64,000 nucleotides of DNA from Arcuatula senhousia. Lineage: Eukaryota; Mollusca; Bivalvia; Mytilida; Mytilidae. Made by a program: the position numbers and the translations under genes. Of this stretch, positions 50,701 to 59,559 are shown in pieces (the first letter of the stretch is position 1; each line of letters begins with the position of its first letter). The notes beneath the pieces are model-generated. The model searched no databases, was not told the DNA's origin, and saw only the letters and a list, made by a program, of their open reading frames with translations. The stretch covers positions 23,695,260 to 23,759,259 of the forward strand of contig OZ020313.1 of assembly GCA_963971305.1 (NCBI GenBank). Direction: 5' to 3'.

Positions 50701-53700
50701 TATAGTTTTCATTCACTAGGCCGAAAACATGAAAAAATGTTGTTTTAGGGGCCGTTAGCCCTATAAGGGGTCATCTGACAACTTTGATCCTATGGGGACT
50801 TTTGAAGAGCTTTATGAGCTGAACATTTAAGCAAGCAACAGCTTCTCTCTTTCTGTTATAGTTTTCATTCACTAAGCCAAAAACATGAAAAAACGTTATT
50901 TTAGGGGCCGTAACCCCTATAAGGGTCATCTGATAACTTCGATCCTATGGAGACTTTTGTAGAGCTAAATGAGCTGAACATTTAGGCAAGCAACAGCTTC
51001 TCTCTATCTGCTATAGTTTTCATTCCATAGGCCAAAAATATGAAAAAACGTTATTTTAGGGGCTGTAACCCCTATAAGGGTTCATCTGACACCTTCGACC
51101 CTATGAAGACTTTTGTAAAGCTAAATGAGCTGAACATTTAAGCAAGCAACAGCTTTTCTCTATCTGCTATAGTTTTCATTCACTCAGCCAAAAACATGAA
51201 AAAATGCTATTTTTCACCTTTAAGGGGCCGTAACCCCTATAAGGGGTCATCTGACAACTTCGACTCAATGGAGACTTTTGTAGAGCTTTTGATGCTGAAG
51301 CAGTAGCGTGGCATCAGATTTCATCTATCTCTTATACTTTTTGATTTACAAGCCAAAAACAGTAGTCTGATCCCCCTAGTCTATTTCTAGTAACGCCGGC
51401 CATGTTGTTTGGATGGCGGTCACCATTTGTGCAATCTTGGTAGAGGACATCCCATAGATGAAGTGTGCAAAGTTTCAAAGCAATCCCTTTAGTCGTTTCG
51501 GAGGAGAAGATTTTCAAAGAAAAGTTAACGACGACGGACGACGACGACGACAGACGACGACGGACGCCAAGTGATGGCAATAGCTCACCTGGACCTAAAA
51601 AGATATAAAAGAAAAAAAGGCACCAATGGGGTATTCCAGCGTCAAAAGTCAAAAAGAGCAACTACAAAACCGGCAAACACGAACAAGAACAGCACGAAAA
51701 TACACACAAAAAATCCCCACAAATTAAACCGAACAGAAATTAACAACGCGAACGAAATGAAAATATGACTTAGATTTGATTTTAAAAATGTATTTAAAAA
51801 TCTGACTCTAAATATGTTTCTTTAAAGCATTTGGTAATCTTAGCGTATTTCTAGGCTAAAAATACTGACGTACAAACATTGATTCAGCACGGGGTTTGAA
51901 CCACCTTGCTATGTCATATTAAACTTTCATCTTCCCACTAGACCACAATGGCTGAGCAAAGAGATTGGTGGTTTAAATGTATATAAACACAAATTTTACG
52001 GCAATCAATTCATGCAATAAGTAAATTATTACACAATTTTAATATATATTTTTCGACGTCGTACAAGTCAGATACAAAACATTTGTAACAGAAAAACAAA
52101 CCGGTAAACCCATTACCGTTCAGTTTTTCCGCCTCGGAATCAGGCAAAATCCTCGGCGCAAGCGCCTCTTCCTCGAGCAGAAAAACTGTACGGTAACGGG
52201 TGTTACCGGCTTGTTTTTCTGTGACATATGTATTGTATCTAATACAAAAACGAAGAAGACGGAGAGATTTCGCACATTTTTTTAACTGCTGACAACATTT
52301 TAAAAAATTATAGTTTTTTTTTAATTTTCAGTATGTCTTGCACGCGAAACCAGCTTGAAACTTTCATAAAAAATGTATTTTAGTAATACAAGTTTTTTTC
52401 ATAAAATATGGAGCTGGTTTCGCGTGCAAGGCTATACTTCCGGGAAGGATATATATCACTCATTTGCGCCACTTTCCCATACCCATATTTTAATCAAAGT
52501 ACTGAAAGTACTGGTAGCCGGGGTAATCTACATATTTTAAATTGTTCATGTGTAGTAAAAAATAAAATAAAAAGCTACTTTTTTATAAAAGGAATTTTCA
52601 CAAGGATTTCAATGAAACACGGTGCATAGCCATAACGGATTCTTTCAGATGAAACGGATTCTTTCGGAATCATGTACATGATCATTTCGGATCATTTCCT
52701 TAAATATGCGTATGTGCTTTGCCATGAAAAGATTTTGAAAATCGAACAAAATTTAAAAAAAAATAATTTTATAGACGTGGCCTGTCTTTGGTCCCCTGTA
52801 GCAATATATATAAAAACTATTGACATATTAAAAAGTTGACAGAATATAATGAGGAATTCAATATAAAAGGATTTTCAAAATTGAATGAATAATAAAAGTT
52901 CCACAGCCGTTTTGTCAATACAACAATTTGAGCCCCTTTTTGCCACAAACCCCAAATACAACACGGTTCTTCCTCCAGTGGATATAATCATCATATTGAA
53001 GCTTTATAACAATTGGCTGGCCCACTACAACTTAATTTCTTGTGTAAAACTATTTGCCTCAACAAACTCTAAAACATTGCGTTTTTTTTTTGTTCTACAA
53101 TTTTCAGAAAAAGATCGTTTGTGTTTTGCATCTTAAAAATAAATATATATTCAGTGGTTCTAAAGATAGAAAATTTGCTTAATTAAAAATTTTAATGAAA
53201 AATTACTTGGTCCAAAAACAATTTTACAGAAAGTTTATGTATTTAGGCCTTATTTTCAAAATATGAATGAATTCTTATTCAAAAACAGTTAACAGAACGA
53301 TTTTATCTGATCAAATAAAAACAAGTTATGAGGATTTGAACTTTGGGTAAATTATCCTGTCCATCGATAATTGTTTATTGCACTGTTTATTGCCATCCAG
53401 TTTGACACTTAATGAGATGCAAATTAGTGAATATGACACCATTAATGAGATCGACGAACACTCCTATAATAAGAGGTGTAAAATAACTAATTCAGGCTCC
53501 CATTACTTTCTATGTTAAACCTGGTTTAGGGGGGTCACTGTCAAACTCAGAAATGAATTTTTTGGGGTGTGACAGTACTTGTGCCTTAAAGTAGACACAT
53601 AACAGTACCTTTCATGTAAATCTCATATAAGGTTCCTCGGCATCTGGGAGAGAACGGTTTACCGGAAGTGGCATGTGACAGAAAACGAGAACTAATGTAA

Positions 53701-56263
53701 ACATTCTAACCAAATCACATGCCCATAAATTACTACTCACTATTTTTCTAAACATCATTATAATGACTGTTTCATGGGCTCAAAATGTTCTCAAGTCTTT
53801 AAGCTTTTAGAAAATACCAAATTTATTGGTGTAGGACATGTCATTCTAAAGATACGGTACCTTATATGGCCTACTTTGTCTCCTATATGTACTACTTTCT
53901 TATATGTGCACCGACTGGATCCCGAATTAGTTGTTTTACACCTATAAACAAAATATCAATCCGCTTTTGTATTCTTTATTAATCATTTTATGCTATCGCA
54001 TCAGATATGCGTCTTAAATACTTGTACAAAATTTGAAAACTAAATACATGTAAATAAGTTTTATAACATAATTGAGATTACACCCCAGTTCTATTGTTGA
54101 AAGTCGAACTTTCATTTTCAGAAACTTTCTTTGTGTGAATAACTCTTTTGTTCTAAGAACAATAGGCTTAATTCACAATGGCAAAAACAGGGGTTTCCAA
54201 ATACCCCTGCTTTTGCGCTTGTGAACACACCTCATGTTCATAGAACAAAAGAGCTTCTCACACAAAGAAACTTCTGTAATAGCCAGCCCAGGGTAGAAAA
54301 CAGTTCATTTTATAAGGTTTAAAATCAATTCTAATTTAAAAGTAGCAAAATAAAAAATAAAAAACAGACAAATAAATCAAAACATTAAAAAAATTAAAAT
54401 GAACAAACAAAACAAAGCAAGAATATGCCCATTAGACATGATTCCGATATTTCGCTACATAAGAGACGGACGAACACACAGACGGACGGACATACAAACG
54501 ACGACTGTATGTCCCAATAACTTTCCTAGATGGGGCATTAAGATGGGTCAAAGATAGAAATGGCCGGATTTCGTTAAACAGGAAGTAGGTAGACAATAGA
54601 CCTGAAATTAATTTAACGGTATGGGACCCATGCTGATTACCAAATATCAAAAGGTTGTAATAAGAGGTTGCTGAGAAAACTGTAAAGAAAATTGTCCATA
54701 ATTGACCATTTATGCAAAAATTAAGTAAGTCGGCAAACAGGAAGTAGATGAGAGAAGGACTCTTAATTGAACCCCACGCTAAAGGACATCGTACTGCATA
54801 TGTATCAAAATACAAAATATAATATTAAAATAATATAAATTTTCTTCAAATACGAAATTTCCTCAACTAAAATTACCTGCTCTCAGAAATTTATGATATT
54901 GAAAGGGACATCAGCCAAAGCACATCCGTCTTCCTTGATGGTCATATAAAAAATGAATGAATCTTAAAGATATTCAGTTTAGAAGTGTTCACTGTTTTAA
55001 TTAGCATGATACAAATCATCAGTTATTTGTGTTCCCCCACAATGCGCGTGGTCGGGACTCTCGCGGAGAAATTCATTTCCCCCACAATGCCCGTGGTCGG
55101 GACTTTCGCGGAGAAATTCATTTTCCCCACTATGCCCGTGGGCGGGACTTTCGCGGAGAAATTTATTTAATTAAGTAATTAATCTGTTTAACAAGTTGAT
55201 TAATCTGTTTTAATCCTAAAATCATCTCAGTTGCTTAGTATCTGAATTAAAGAGGCCCCTGTGTGGGGAAGAAAAAATTCAGAAATATGTTTACTAACTC
55301 AGTTTTATAATTAAAGCCACATTTTATTGCTTTCCATCAAAAATTTGTAATCTAGTTTTGTTCGGTATACGGTGTTTCTGGATAAGAAACCCACTCGGAC
55401 CTCCGGTCCTCGGGGTTTCTTATCCAGAAACACCTTTACCTCATGGTATAACTATTACTTACAGCGACAAAAAAAACAGACCTGGAAAAGAGCTTTATTG
55501 CAAGCGTGTATTGATATTTTAATTGATATGATTTTTGGTGAACCGCCGGAAAAACCATTTGACAGCTTACCGAAAGGCTATCGTAGCTATAGCCGTGGCT
55601 AATCGCTAGCGATTACCCCGGCTAAAAATCATTTAATATGCGGTGGTTCATTTCAAGCACCATTTACTAGAAAATAAAATAAGCTTTTCAACTACAGACG
55701 TTTATTTTCAAATAATAGAAATATTAACCTTTCCAACAAGACATTTTGTGATAGAATTTACTTAATTGTTTTTTTTTTTACTTCCGCGGTGGGCTGAAAA
55801 ATGGTCTCATTGCAACCCATCCTTTGAAAAGATTGACTTACGTTTATCTCTTTTTAATGTTAGATAATTTTTTATTCATTATAAAAACATCTAGTTCATT
55901 CGTATAGTTAGCCGATACCGTCGATACATTTTTAGTCGGATTCCACGGAGTGAAAAATCCGGGTTATAAAATGGTGAATGTTGGGCGGGAGGGGAAGAAA
56001 TTTTCGTAACAGTTTTCTCAGCAACTACTTATCACAACCACTTGATATTTGGTATACAGCATCAGAGTCGGGAATTCAACTCACCAACTTATTGTTTAAC
56101 CAAATCTGTCCATTTTTGACTTTGACAGATTTTGTATCATGTATCATAGATAATTCTTAGCAAAAATCTGGCTTTTTTTGTTTTTTGCTTTTCAGTTACA
56201 CCATTTGAAGAATGGGTCATCATAGTCATTGTCGGAGGTGTCTGTACACTATACACAACATTG
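40543..56263 (+). CDS. SLC5-family sodium-coupled transporter, first four exons (partial gene)
   Basis: Exons 40543-40890, 42045-42113, 46487-46538 and 56196-56263 splice in frame to 179 codons. The product is the N-terminal part of a sodium/solute symporter: IGDYIVFGGMLLVSVGIGIY forms TM1; a GGRQKSTKEFLMANQSMGSL loop precedes TM2; then SVLASFFSASTLLGTPAEIY and YGTQYWMSVIGA; YLEERFNSKTVRLFGAVIFI; and an outward segment ending GGVCTLYTTL. This order is typical of the SMCT/SMVT branch (SLC5A8, A12, A6), which moves monocarboxylates or vitamins with Na+. A full protein would be about 600 residues. Following exons (expected GG-xx-A-V-xx-TD) were not found up to 64000, so they lie beyond the window. 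Substrate not inferable. Confidence 0.85.
40898..40965. mobile_element. MITE end fragment directly after SLC5 exon 1 donor
   Basis: TACTGTGGTTTCATTATTAT then TCGTGGGGTATCAATTTTCG matches the end of the MITE at 27206-27401. It begins only seven bases after the splice junction. Confidence 0.5.
41670..41750 (+). repeat. (GAT)n microsatellite
   Basis: A long run of GAT/TGA triplets with one short interruption. The poly-Ser frame on the opposite strand is an artefact. Confidence 0.95.
42045..42113 (+). CDS. SLC5-like exon 2
   Basis: Acceptor TTTATTGTAG, donor ACG/GTAAGT. Encodes YLEERFNSKTVRLFGAVIFI then IRT, in phase 0. Confidence 0.88.
42321..42588. repeat. Nested double foldback in SLC5 intron 2
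   Basis: A segment of about 68 bp (CACAGGCGTTTGGGTTCAGG ... TTCATACTCGTATAT) is followed by a second, 5'-shortened copy and then by two inverted copies in mirror order, ending CCAAACGCCTGTG. The whole is near-palindromic at two scales. Confidence 0.85.
43112..43291 (+). repeat. GGATGGGTTGCGATAAG repeat, family 1
   Basis: Starts GGATGGGTTGCGATAAGACC. Paired with an inverted copy at 55640-55833 (CATTTACTAGAAAATAAAAT ... GCAACCCATCC). Confidence 0.6.
43336..43443. mobile_element. 108-bp MITE with ~25-bp TIRs, copy 1
   Basis: Ends AGTATAGCCTTGCACGCGGA and, inverted, AGTATGTCTTGCACGCGGAA. Same family as 52330-52438. No clear target duplication. Confidence 0.7.
43618..43888 (-). repeat. GGATGGGTTTCGATAAGG repeat, family 2
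   Basis: Reverse orientation of 47455-47705. Shared words include GGCCTTATCGAAACCCATCC and TGGGTCAATTTTGAACACGA. Confidence 0.6.
43889..46486. other. SLC5 intron 2, right part
   Basis: No gene seen. Contains a 12-bp-arm hairpin at 45203-45244 (AATAAAACCCTC / GAGGGTTTTATT) and a G-run at about 45344-45357. Confidence 0.5.
46487..46538 (+). CDS. SLC5-like exon 3
   Basis: Acceptor TTGTATTCCAG, donor GCAG/GTAAAC. Encodes TIGMGIVLFGPSTALSA and leaves phase 1, which exon 4 completes as Val. Confidence 0.85.
47455..47705 (+). repeat. GGATGGGTTGCGATAAGG repeat, family 2
   Basis: Inverted partner of 43618-43888, with the same start as family 1 but a different interior. Confidence 0.6.
47706..50422. 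other. SLC5 intron 3, no gene
   Basis: Apart from the tRNA-like segment at 48051 and a short GGTGTTTCTTGATAGGAAAC piece at 49213-49255 that resembles the palindrome at 55361, I see nothing supportable. Confidence 0.4.
48051..48180 (-). mobile_element. tRNA-derived SINE-like segment
   Basis: Minus strand carries a B box GGTTCAAACCCCG. The A-box region is degenerate (CAGTAGTCGTGG). The flank ATTACGACAATCAATTCAT is shared with 51876-52010, so both belong to one family. Confidence 0.5.
50423..51596 (-). mobile_element. AGCTCACC-family element, minus strand
   Basis: The plus strand begins AACAAGAGGCTCCCAGGAGC and ends GACGCCAAGTGATGGCAATA then GCTCACCTGGACC. About five ~160-bp units of the CAGATGACCCC type (in reverse) plus the GTCGTC microsatellite. 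The outer half of the 5' hairpin is missing. Confidence 0.8.
51876..52010 (-). mobile_element. tRNA-derived SINE-like segment
   Basis: Minus strand: GCCATTGTGGTCTAGTGGGA (A box TGGTCTAGTGG) then GGTGGTTCAAACCCCG (B box), spaced as in a tRNA. Not a working tRNA: the acceptor and anticodon arms do not fold. Confidence 0.6.
52330..52438. mobile_element. 109-bp MITE with ~25-bp TIRs, copy 2
   Basis: Ends AGTATGTCTTGCACGCGAAA and, inverted, AGTATAGCCTTGCACGCGAA. Inverted relative to copy 1 at 43336. Confidence 0.7.
52439..54082. other. SLC5 intron 3, no gene
   Basis: AT-rich. Part of 52780-52990 resembles, in reverse, the interior of the element at 8422 (TTTGGGGTTTGTGGC-like and CCACAGCCGTTTTGTCAATA words). 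Confidence 0.4.
54083..55200 (-). repeat. Large inverted duplication, left arm
   Basis: Reads in reverse the same sequence as 60795-62256. Matching landmarks: ATTACACCCCAGTTCTATTG (54083), AATGGCCGGATTTCGTTAAA (54560), and AACTTGTTAAACAGATTAAT in reverse (about 55175-55195). The arms differ by insertions: a 45-bp triplication here and a 190-bp MITE in the right arm. Confidence 0.8.
55032..55167 (+). repeat. Three tandem 45-bp units
   Basis: TCCCCCACAATGCCCGTGGT then CGGGACTTTCGCGGAGAAAT, three times with small changes. Absent from the sister arm at 60830, so it arose after the duplication or was lost there. Confidence 0.85.
55361..55453. repeat. Palindrome GGTGTTTCTGGATAAGAAACC
   Basis: GGTGTTTCTGGATAAGAAAC and its inverse flank about 20 bp containing ACCTCCGGTCC. 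Single arms occur at 49213 and 60758, so this is the terminus of a repeat family. Confidence 0.75.
55640..55833 (-). repeat. GGATGGGTTGCAATGAG repeat, family 1
   Basis: Inverted partner of 43112-43291. Confidence 0.6.
55934..56175 (+). mobile_element. Short GGCCGGATTT-family copy just before SLC5 exon 4
   Basis: TCGGATTCCACGGAGTGAAA then AATCCGGGTTATAAAATGG, one unit with CTTGATATTTGGTATACAGC, and an end near AAATCTGTCC/AAAATCTGGC. Only about 20 bp separate it from exon 4. Confidence 0.6.
56196..56263 (+). CDS. SLC5-like exon 4
   Basis: Acceptor TTGCTTTTCAG, donor TTG/GTATGC. Encodes (V)TPFEEWVIIVIVGGVCTL then YTTL. Last exon of this gene visible in the window. Confidence 0.86.
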
Positions 56264-56533
56264 GTATGCAAGAAGACATGTTCTTATAAGTCATTCTAAT
56301 TGTAGACCAAGCCCACGAACAAACAAACTATGGCGACAAGCCTTGTGTAAAAATCCAATATGCACATAAAATATCAAAATGGCAGTCACTTTTGTCTTGC
56401 ACTGTAATCTCCAGGGAAAATACAAAATGACATATTAGAATCGAACTGATTCCTGGCCGTGCGTGGGTAATAGTCAATTCTAACATAAGTATTATGTCAA
56501 CATGTATTTGGCTTTTCAATATTTTTGGCAGAG

Positions 56534-56575
56534 TGCCTCTGATGAGTCTTCAATAGACGAAACGCTAGTTAGGCG
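56534..56575 (+). ncRNA. Hammerhead ribozyme motif, family A, copy 1
   Basis: Stem I TGCCT...AGGCG (one G-U), core CTGATGA, stem II GTCT-TCAAT-AGAC (four pairs), GAA, stem III ACG-CTA-GT with a mismatch, GUU at the cleavage position. Core intact but stem III weakened. Confidence 0.6.
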
Positions 56576-56954
56576 TAGCGATTTTATTGTTTAAAACTTG
56601 ATTGTCATTTAATTTCAAACACCCGTGAAGGCTGCTGGTGGAGTTTGAGTTCCCCAAACTCTAAGGTTTTCCTTCCCAAGACATATATTTAGGTTGATGA
56701 CCTTAGTTATAATATGGTTTCCCAATTCAGTATTTTTGGTTTTATTGTTATATGCTCTTCATAATCATATAATTACATTCCATTTTAAAACGACAATTTC
56801 GATTGGTTGATAATGCAGTTTTATTTCTCGATAAAACTCACTAGCACGTGCCACCTTAACAACGACTTGCGCGGAGTAATTAAAAAAAGATAAAACATGC
56901 ATTTCGTGCAATTTTCTCTGCAAACATTTAATATATTTTGTCGGAATGTAATTA

Positions 56955-57114
56955 TATACATTGAATGCAATATTTTTGAGTTTTATTGGTGTGTAAAAGC
57001 GTGGACCTTTGCGCACATTTTCAACATGAAGCGCTACCGCGCTTCATTAAAAATGTGCTTAGGTCCACGCTTTTACACACCAATAAAACTCAAAAATATT
57101 GCATTCAATGTATA
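56955..57114. repeat. 160-bp near-perfect palindrome
   Basis: TATACATTGAATGCAATATT to AAAAGCGTGGACC on the left and the exact inverse on the right, with a centre around GAAGCGCTACCGCGCTTC. It interrupts the retrozyme-like body. Confidence 0.85.
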
Positions 57115-57153
57115 AAATATAGACTATTTAGCTTTTCAATATTTTTGACAGAG

Positions 57154-57195
57154 CGCTTCTGATGAGCCTTGAATAGACGAAACGTGCGTCAAGCG
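57154..57195 (+). ncRNA. Hammerhead ribozyme, type I minimal, family A, copy 2
   Basis: Stem I CGCTT...AAGCG (perfect, compensated relative to copy 3), core CTGATGA, stem II G-C, C-A mismatch, C-G, T-A with loop TGAAT, GAA, stem III ACG-TG-CGT, GUC at the cleavage position. All core residues present; predicted cut after 57190. Confidence 0.68.
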
Positions 57196-57657
57196 TAACA
57201 AATTTATTGTCTCGAACTTTAATTTGTTGTCATTTTAATTTTAAATCCATTGTTTTCGTCTATTATAATGCTTGATACACCTAAGGCATGTTATTAACAG
57301 CAAACAATGGCAACCCATGTTAAAATCTCCCATTAAACAATGGGAAAGTTGAATTATTTCTTATATTTGCAGCGAGATTTAACCCAACAATTTGTTACAT
57401 GCCTGTGCAAAGTCAGGATATTTATGAATCCTATAGGACAGTATAATGATCTTAAATTTCTCTGATTATGTCTTTGCATTGTTTTGTTATGGAGTTAACT
57501 TCTAGTGCATTTGAGATTGCTCATCCAAATTCGATAAATATTATTATTACTTTCTTTACATATAGTGGCTTTCCCTTTTTTTAACTGTTTACCAGAATTT
57601 ATTATCAAAACATGTTACTCATAACCATAGATAGATTGGCTACTTGTTAAAGGTCTA

Positions 57658-57861
57658 GTAGAGAAAATCGGATAAGAAAGTCTCCTTTACGTAATGTATC
57701 ACTTAAGGTACATAAACACTACATAAGGCATGCTTTCTTTTGTCTTCCTAACGTAACAAAATGCTATAATCAAATTTGAATTGTCGTTCTTTGCATGGTT
57801 TTCTTGATAAGTTAAGTAACATGCGTTAGACTTACATTACGAGGAGCAGAAAGTTAGAAAT
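57658..57861 (+). repeat. ~204-bp inverted repeat, left arm
   Basis: TAGAGAAAATCGGATAAGAA to GAGGAGCAGAAAGTTAGAAA. The inverse lies at 63670-63874. If these are transposon TIRs the element is about 6.2 kb. Confidence 0.8.
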
Positions 57862-58264
57862 GTAATTATCTTTCCAAAAAAAGAAGTTTGCTCGGTTCCG
57901 GAATATATGTTTTTACTTGTTACAAATTACAATGTAAAATGAACTTATTTGCAGTGGGGTGCGAATATTTGATGTTTTGAATGTGCGTGTGGCCCTGGAA
58001 TAAAATAACATTAGACAACAAACAACTCTCATATGAGCTCTTTAATACAGAGGTTTATGTTGTTCATGAAGACACATATAAGCCGCAATTATAACAAAAT
58101 CCGCAATGGAAAACAATCAGAGACTTGAATATCTTAATCATGTCTATGAACAGTTTATGAAGTAGAGTTACCAATGGGGAATCCACATGTTATAATACCG
58201 AAAAGGCAAAAACAAAACTATAATAAACACTTACGAGAACAGGACAAAGAAACAGACCGCATCT
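57862..58264. other. Gene-free stretch
   Basis: Nothing recognisable. Confidence 0.4.
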
Positions 58265-58411
58265 GTGGCGGATCCAGAAATTTTCATATGGGCGGCCCCC
58301 TCCCAAGTTAAAAAAATATTCTGGGACCTCTTGTTTCATACAGTTCTTAACCAATCTTGGCTGTCAAACGGGAGGGCGCGCGCCCGGCACGCCGGTTTTA
58401 AATCCGCCTGC
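58265..58411. mobile_element. ~147-bp MITE, TGGCGGATCC ends
   Basis: TGGCGGATCCAGAAATTTTC at the left and TTTTAAATCCGCCTGCA at the right form short inverted ends. GC-rich interior ACGGGAGGGCGCGCGCCC. Confidence 0.5.
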
Positions 58412-59037
58412 ATAAAACACAAAAATAATTATACAAGCAAAGGGCAAAGGACTAGCAATCTTAAACGCGAATTCAAGTCGTGACAGGACTGAAATCTATG
58501 AAACATGATAAATGTTAAATTGATTGAAAAACCTTTAAAGATGCCTTTGAAAAGGGAGACACCATATAAAAGATAAAATTGTGTTTCAATGCTAGTGAAT
58601 GGACTCCTGTGTTTGTACAGTCAACTGAAGGTCTTCGGATATTACCGTATTTTAAATCATTGCAGTTGAAAATCTTTGTGACTGTGTCAGCTCAGGTTCT
58701 GGGGTAACCTTATGTGTTGAATACAAACTAAATTCGTGTTAAAACATGGGTCGAGTTGTGAAATGATCTATTGGCTACTGACCAGAGTTTGTCTTGTCTG
58801 CCGGGCCAACCCGCATCTACACAACACTCGGAGAGAATCAAAGCTGTACTTCGTCAGTCGACAAAAGGCAGATGAACGAGGCCACAATCGGAATATGTTT
58901 GCCCTTCCCGTTGCTACACTTTTGAAATATTCAATTTCTCATCATTTTCCTCTCATTTAAGAAGGTGCTTAGGGTTTTACATGATACTTTGGTGACATAA
59001 AATCTTATGTAAAAGTTTTCCAAAGTTTTTACTTTTA

Positions 59038-59079
59038 GCGTGTCTGACGAAGGTTAATCCAGAAAAGCGCTTCACACGC
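59038..59079 (+). ncRNA. Hammerhead ribozyme, type I minimal, family B, copy 1
   Basis: Stem I GCGTGT...ACACGC (perfect), CTGACGA (position 7 is free in hammerheads), stem II GG/CC, GAA, stem III AAG-CG-CTT, UUC. Predicted cut after 59073. Confidence 0.6.
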
Positions 59080-59421
59080 AGCGAAATTTTGCATTGTACA
59101 TTCAATATGTGGATCGTGTCTTTCTGGCACATATTCCATAGTCTTTCGTATTTAATATTATTTCAGAGTTTGGCTTTAGTGCCGTGTGGAGGTCGTAGAA
59201 AGCTTCCCCGTGCTTCAGTTGTATGCTCTTATATATTTTCGAATACTGGAATATGTGTTGGAGAGACACAGTTTACATATTTCCAAAATTTGACAACGTT
59301 TGGCTATTTCTTTAAAAATTGATAAATTTATTTGTTTGGTCATTGTTGTAATATTTCTTGGCTTCTGTTTTTGTTTTATCAAATCTTATATACCACCGGT
59401 TTTCCAAAGTTTTTACTCCTA

Positions 59422-59463
59422 GCGTGTCCGACGAAGGTTAATCCAGAAAAGCGCTTCACATGC
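59422..59463 (+). ncRNA. Hammerhead ribozyme motif, family B, copy 2 (core mutated)
   Basis: Stem I GCGTGT...ACATGC (one G-U wobble). Core reads CCGACGA: the invariant U4 is C, so it should be inactive. Confidence 0.55.
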
Positions 59464-59559
59464 AGCGAAATTTTGCATTGTACATTCAATATGTGGATCG
59501 TGTCTTTCTGGCACATATTCCATATTCTTTCGTATTTAATATAATTCTTTGCATATTAA

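Larger units (their letters stand above)
56489..57240 (+). mobile_element. Hammerhead-bearing repeat, family A, tandem pair (retrozyme-like)
   Basis: Two hammerhead motifs in the same orientation, each preceded by GCTTTTCAATATTTTTG, flank a body with CGTGAAGGCTGCTGGTGGAG and TATATGCTCTTCATAATCAT. The body aligns with that of the minus-strand pair at 62725-63102. A palindromic insertion (about 56772-57125) enlarges this copy: 619 bp between ribozymes against about 340 bp in the other pair. Confidence 0.65.
58996..59555 (+). mobile_element. Hammerhead-bearing repeat, family B, tandem (retrozyme-like)
   Basis: Block R (CAAAGTTTTTACT ... hammerhead ... CGTATTTAATATT) occurs twice, at about 59023-59160 and 59405-59550. 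Between them is block Q (TTGGCTTTAGTGCCGTGTGG ... GAATACTGGAATATG). Spacing between ribozymes is 384 bp. R-Q-R is what a dimeric copy of a circular or tandem RNA gives. The single copy at 39062-39355 has Q then R. Confidence 0.65.
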
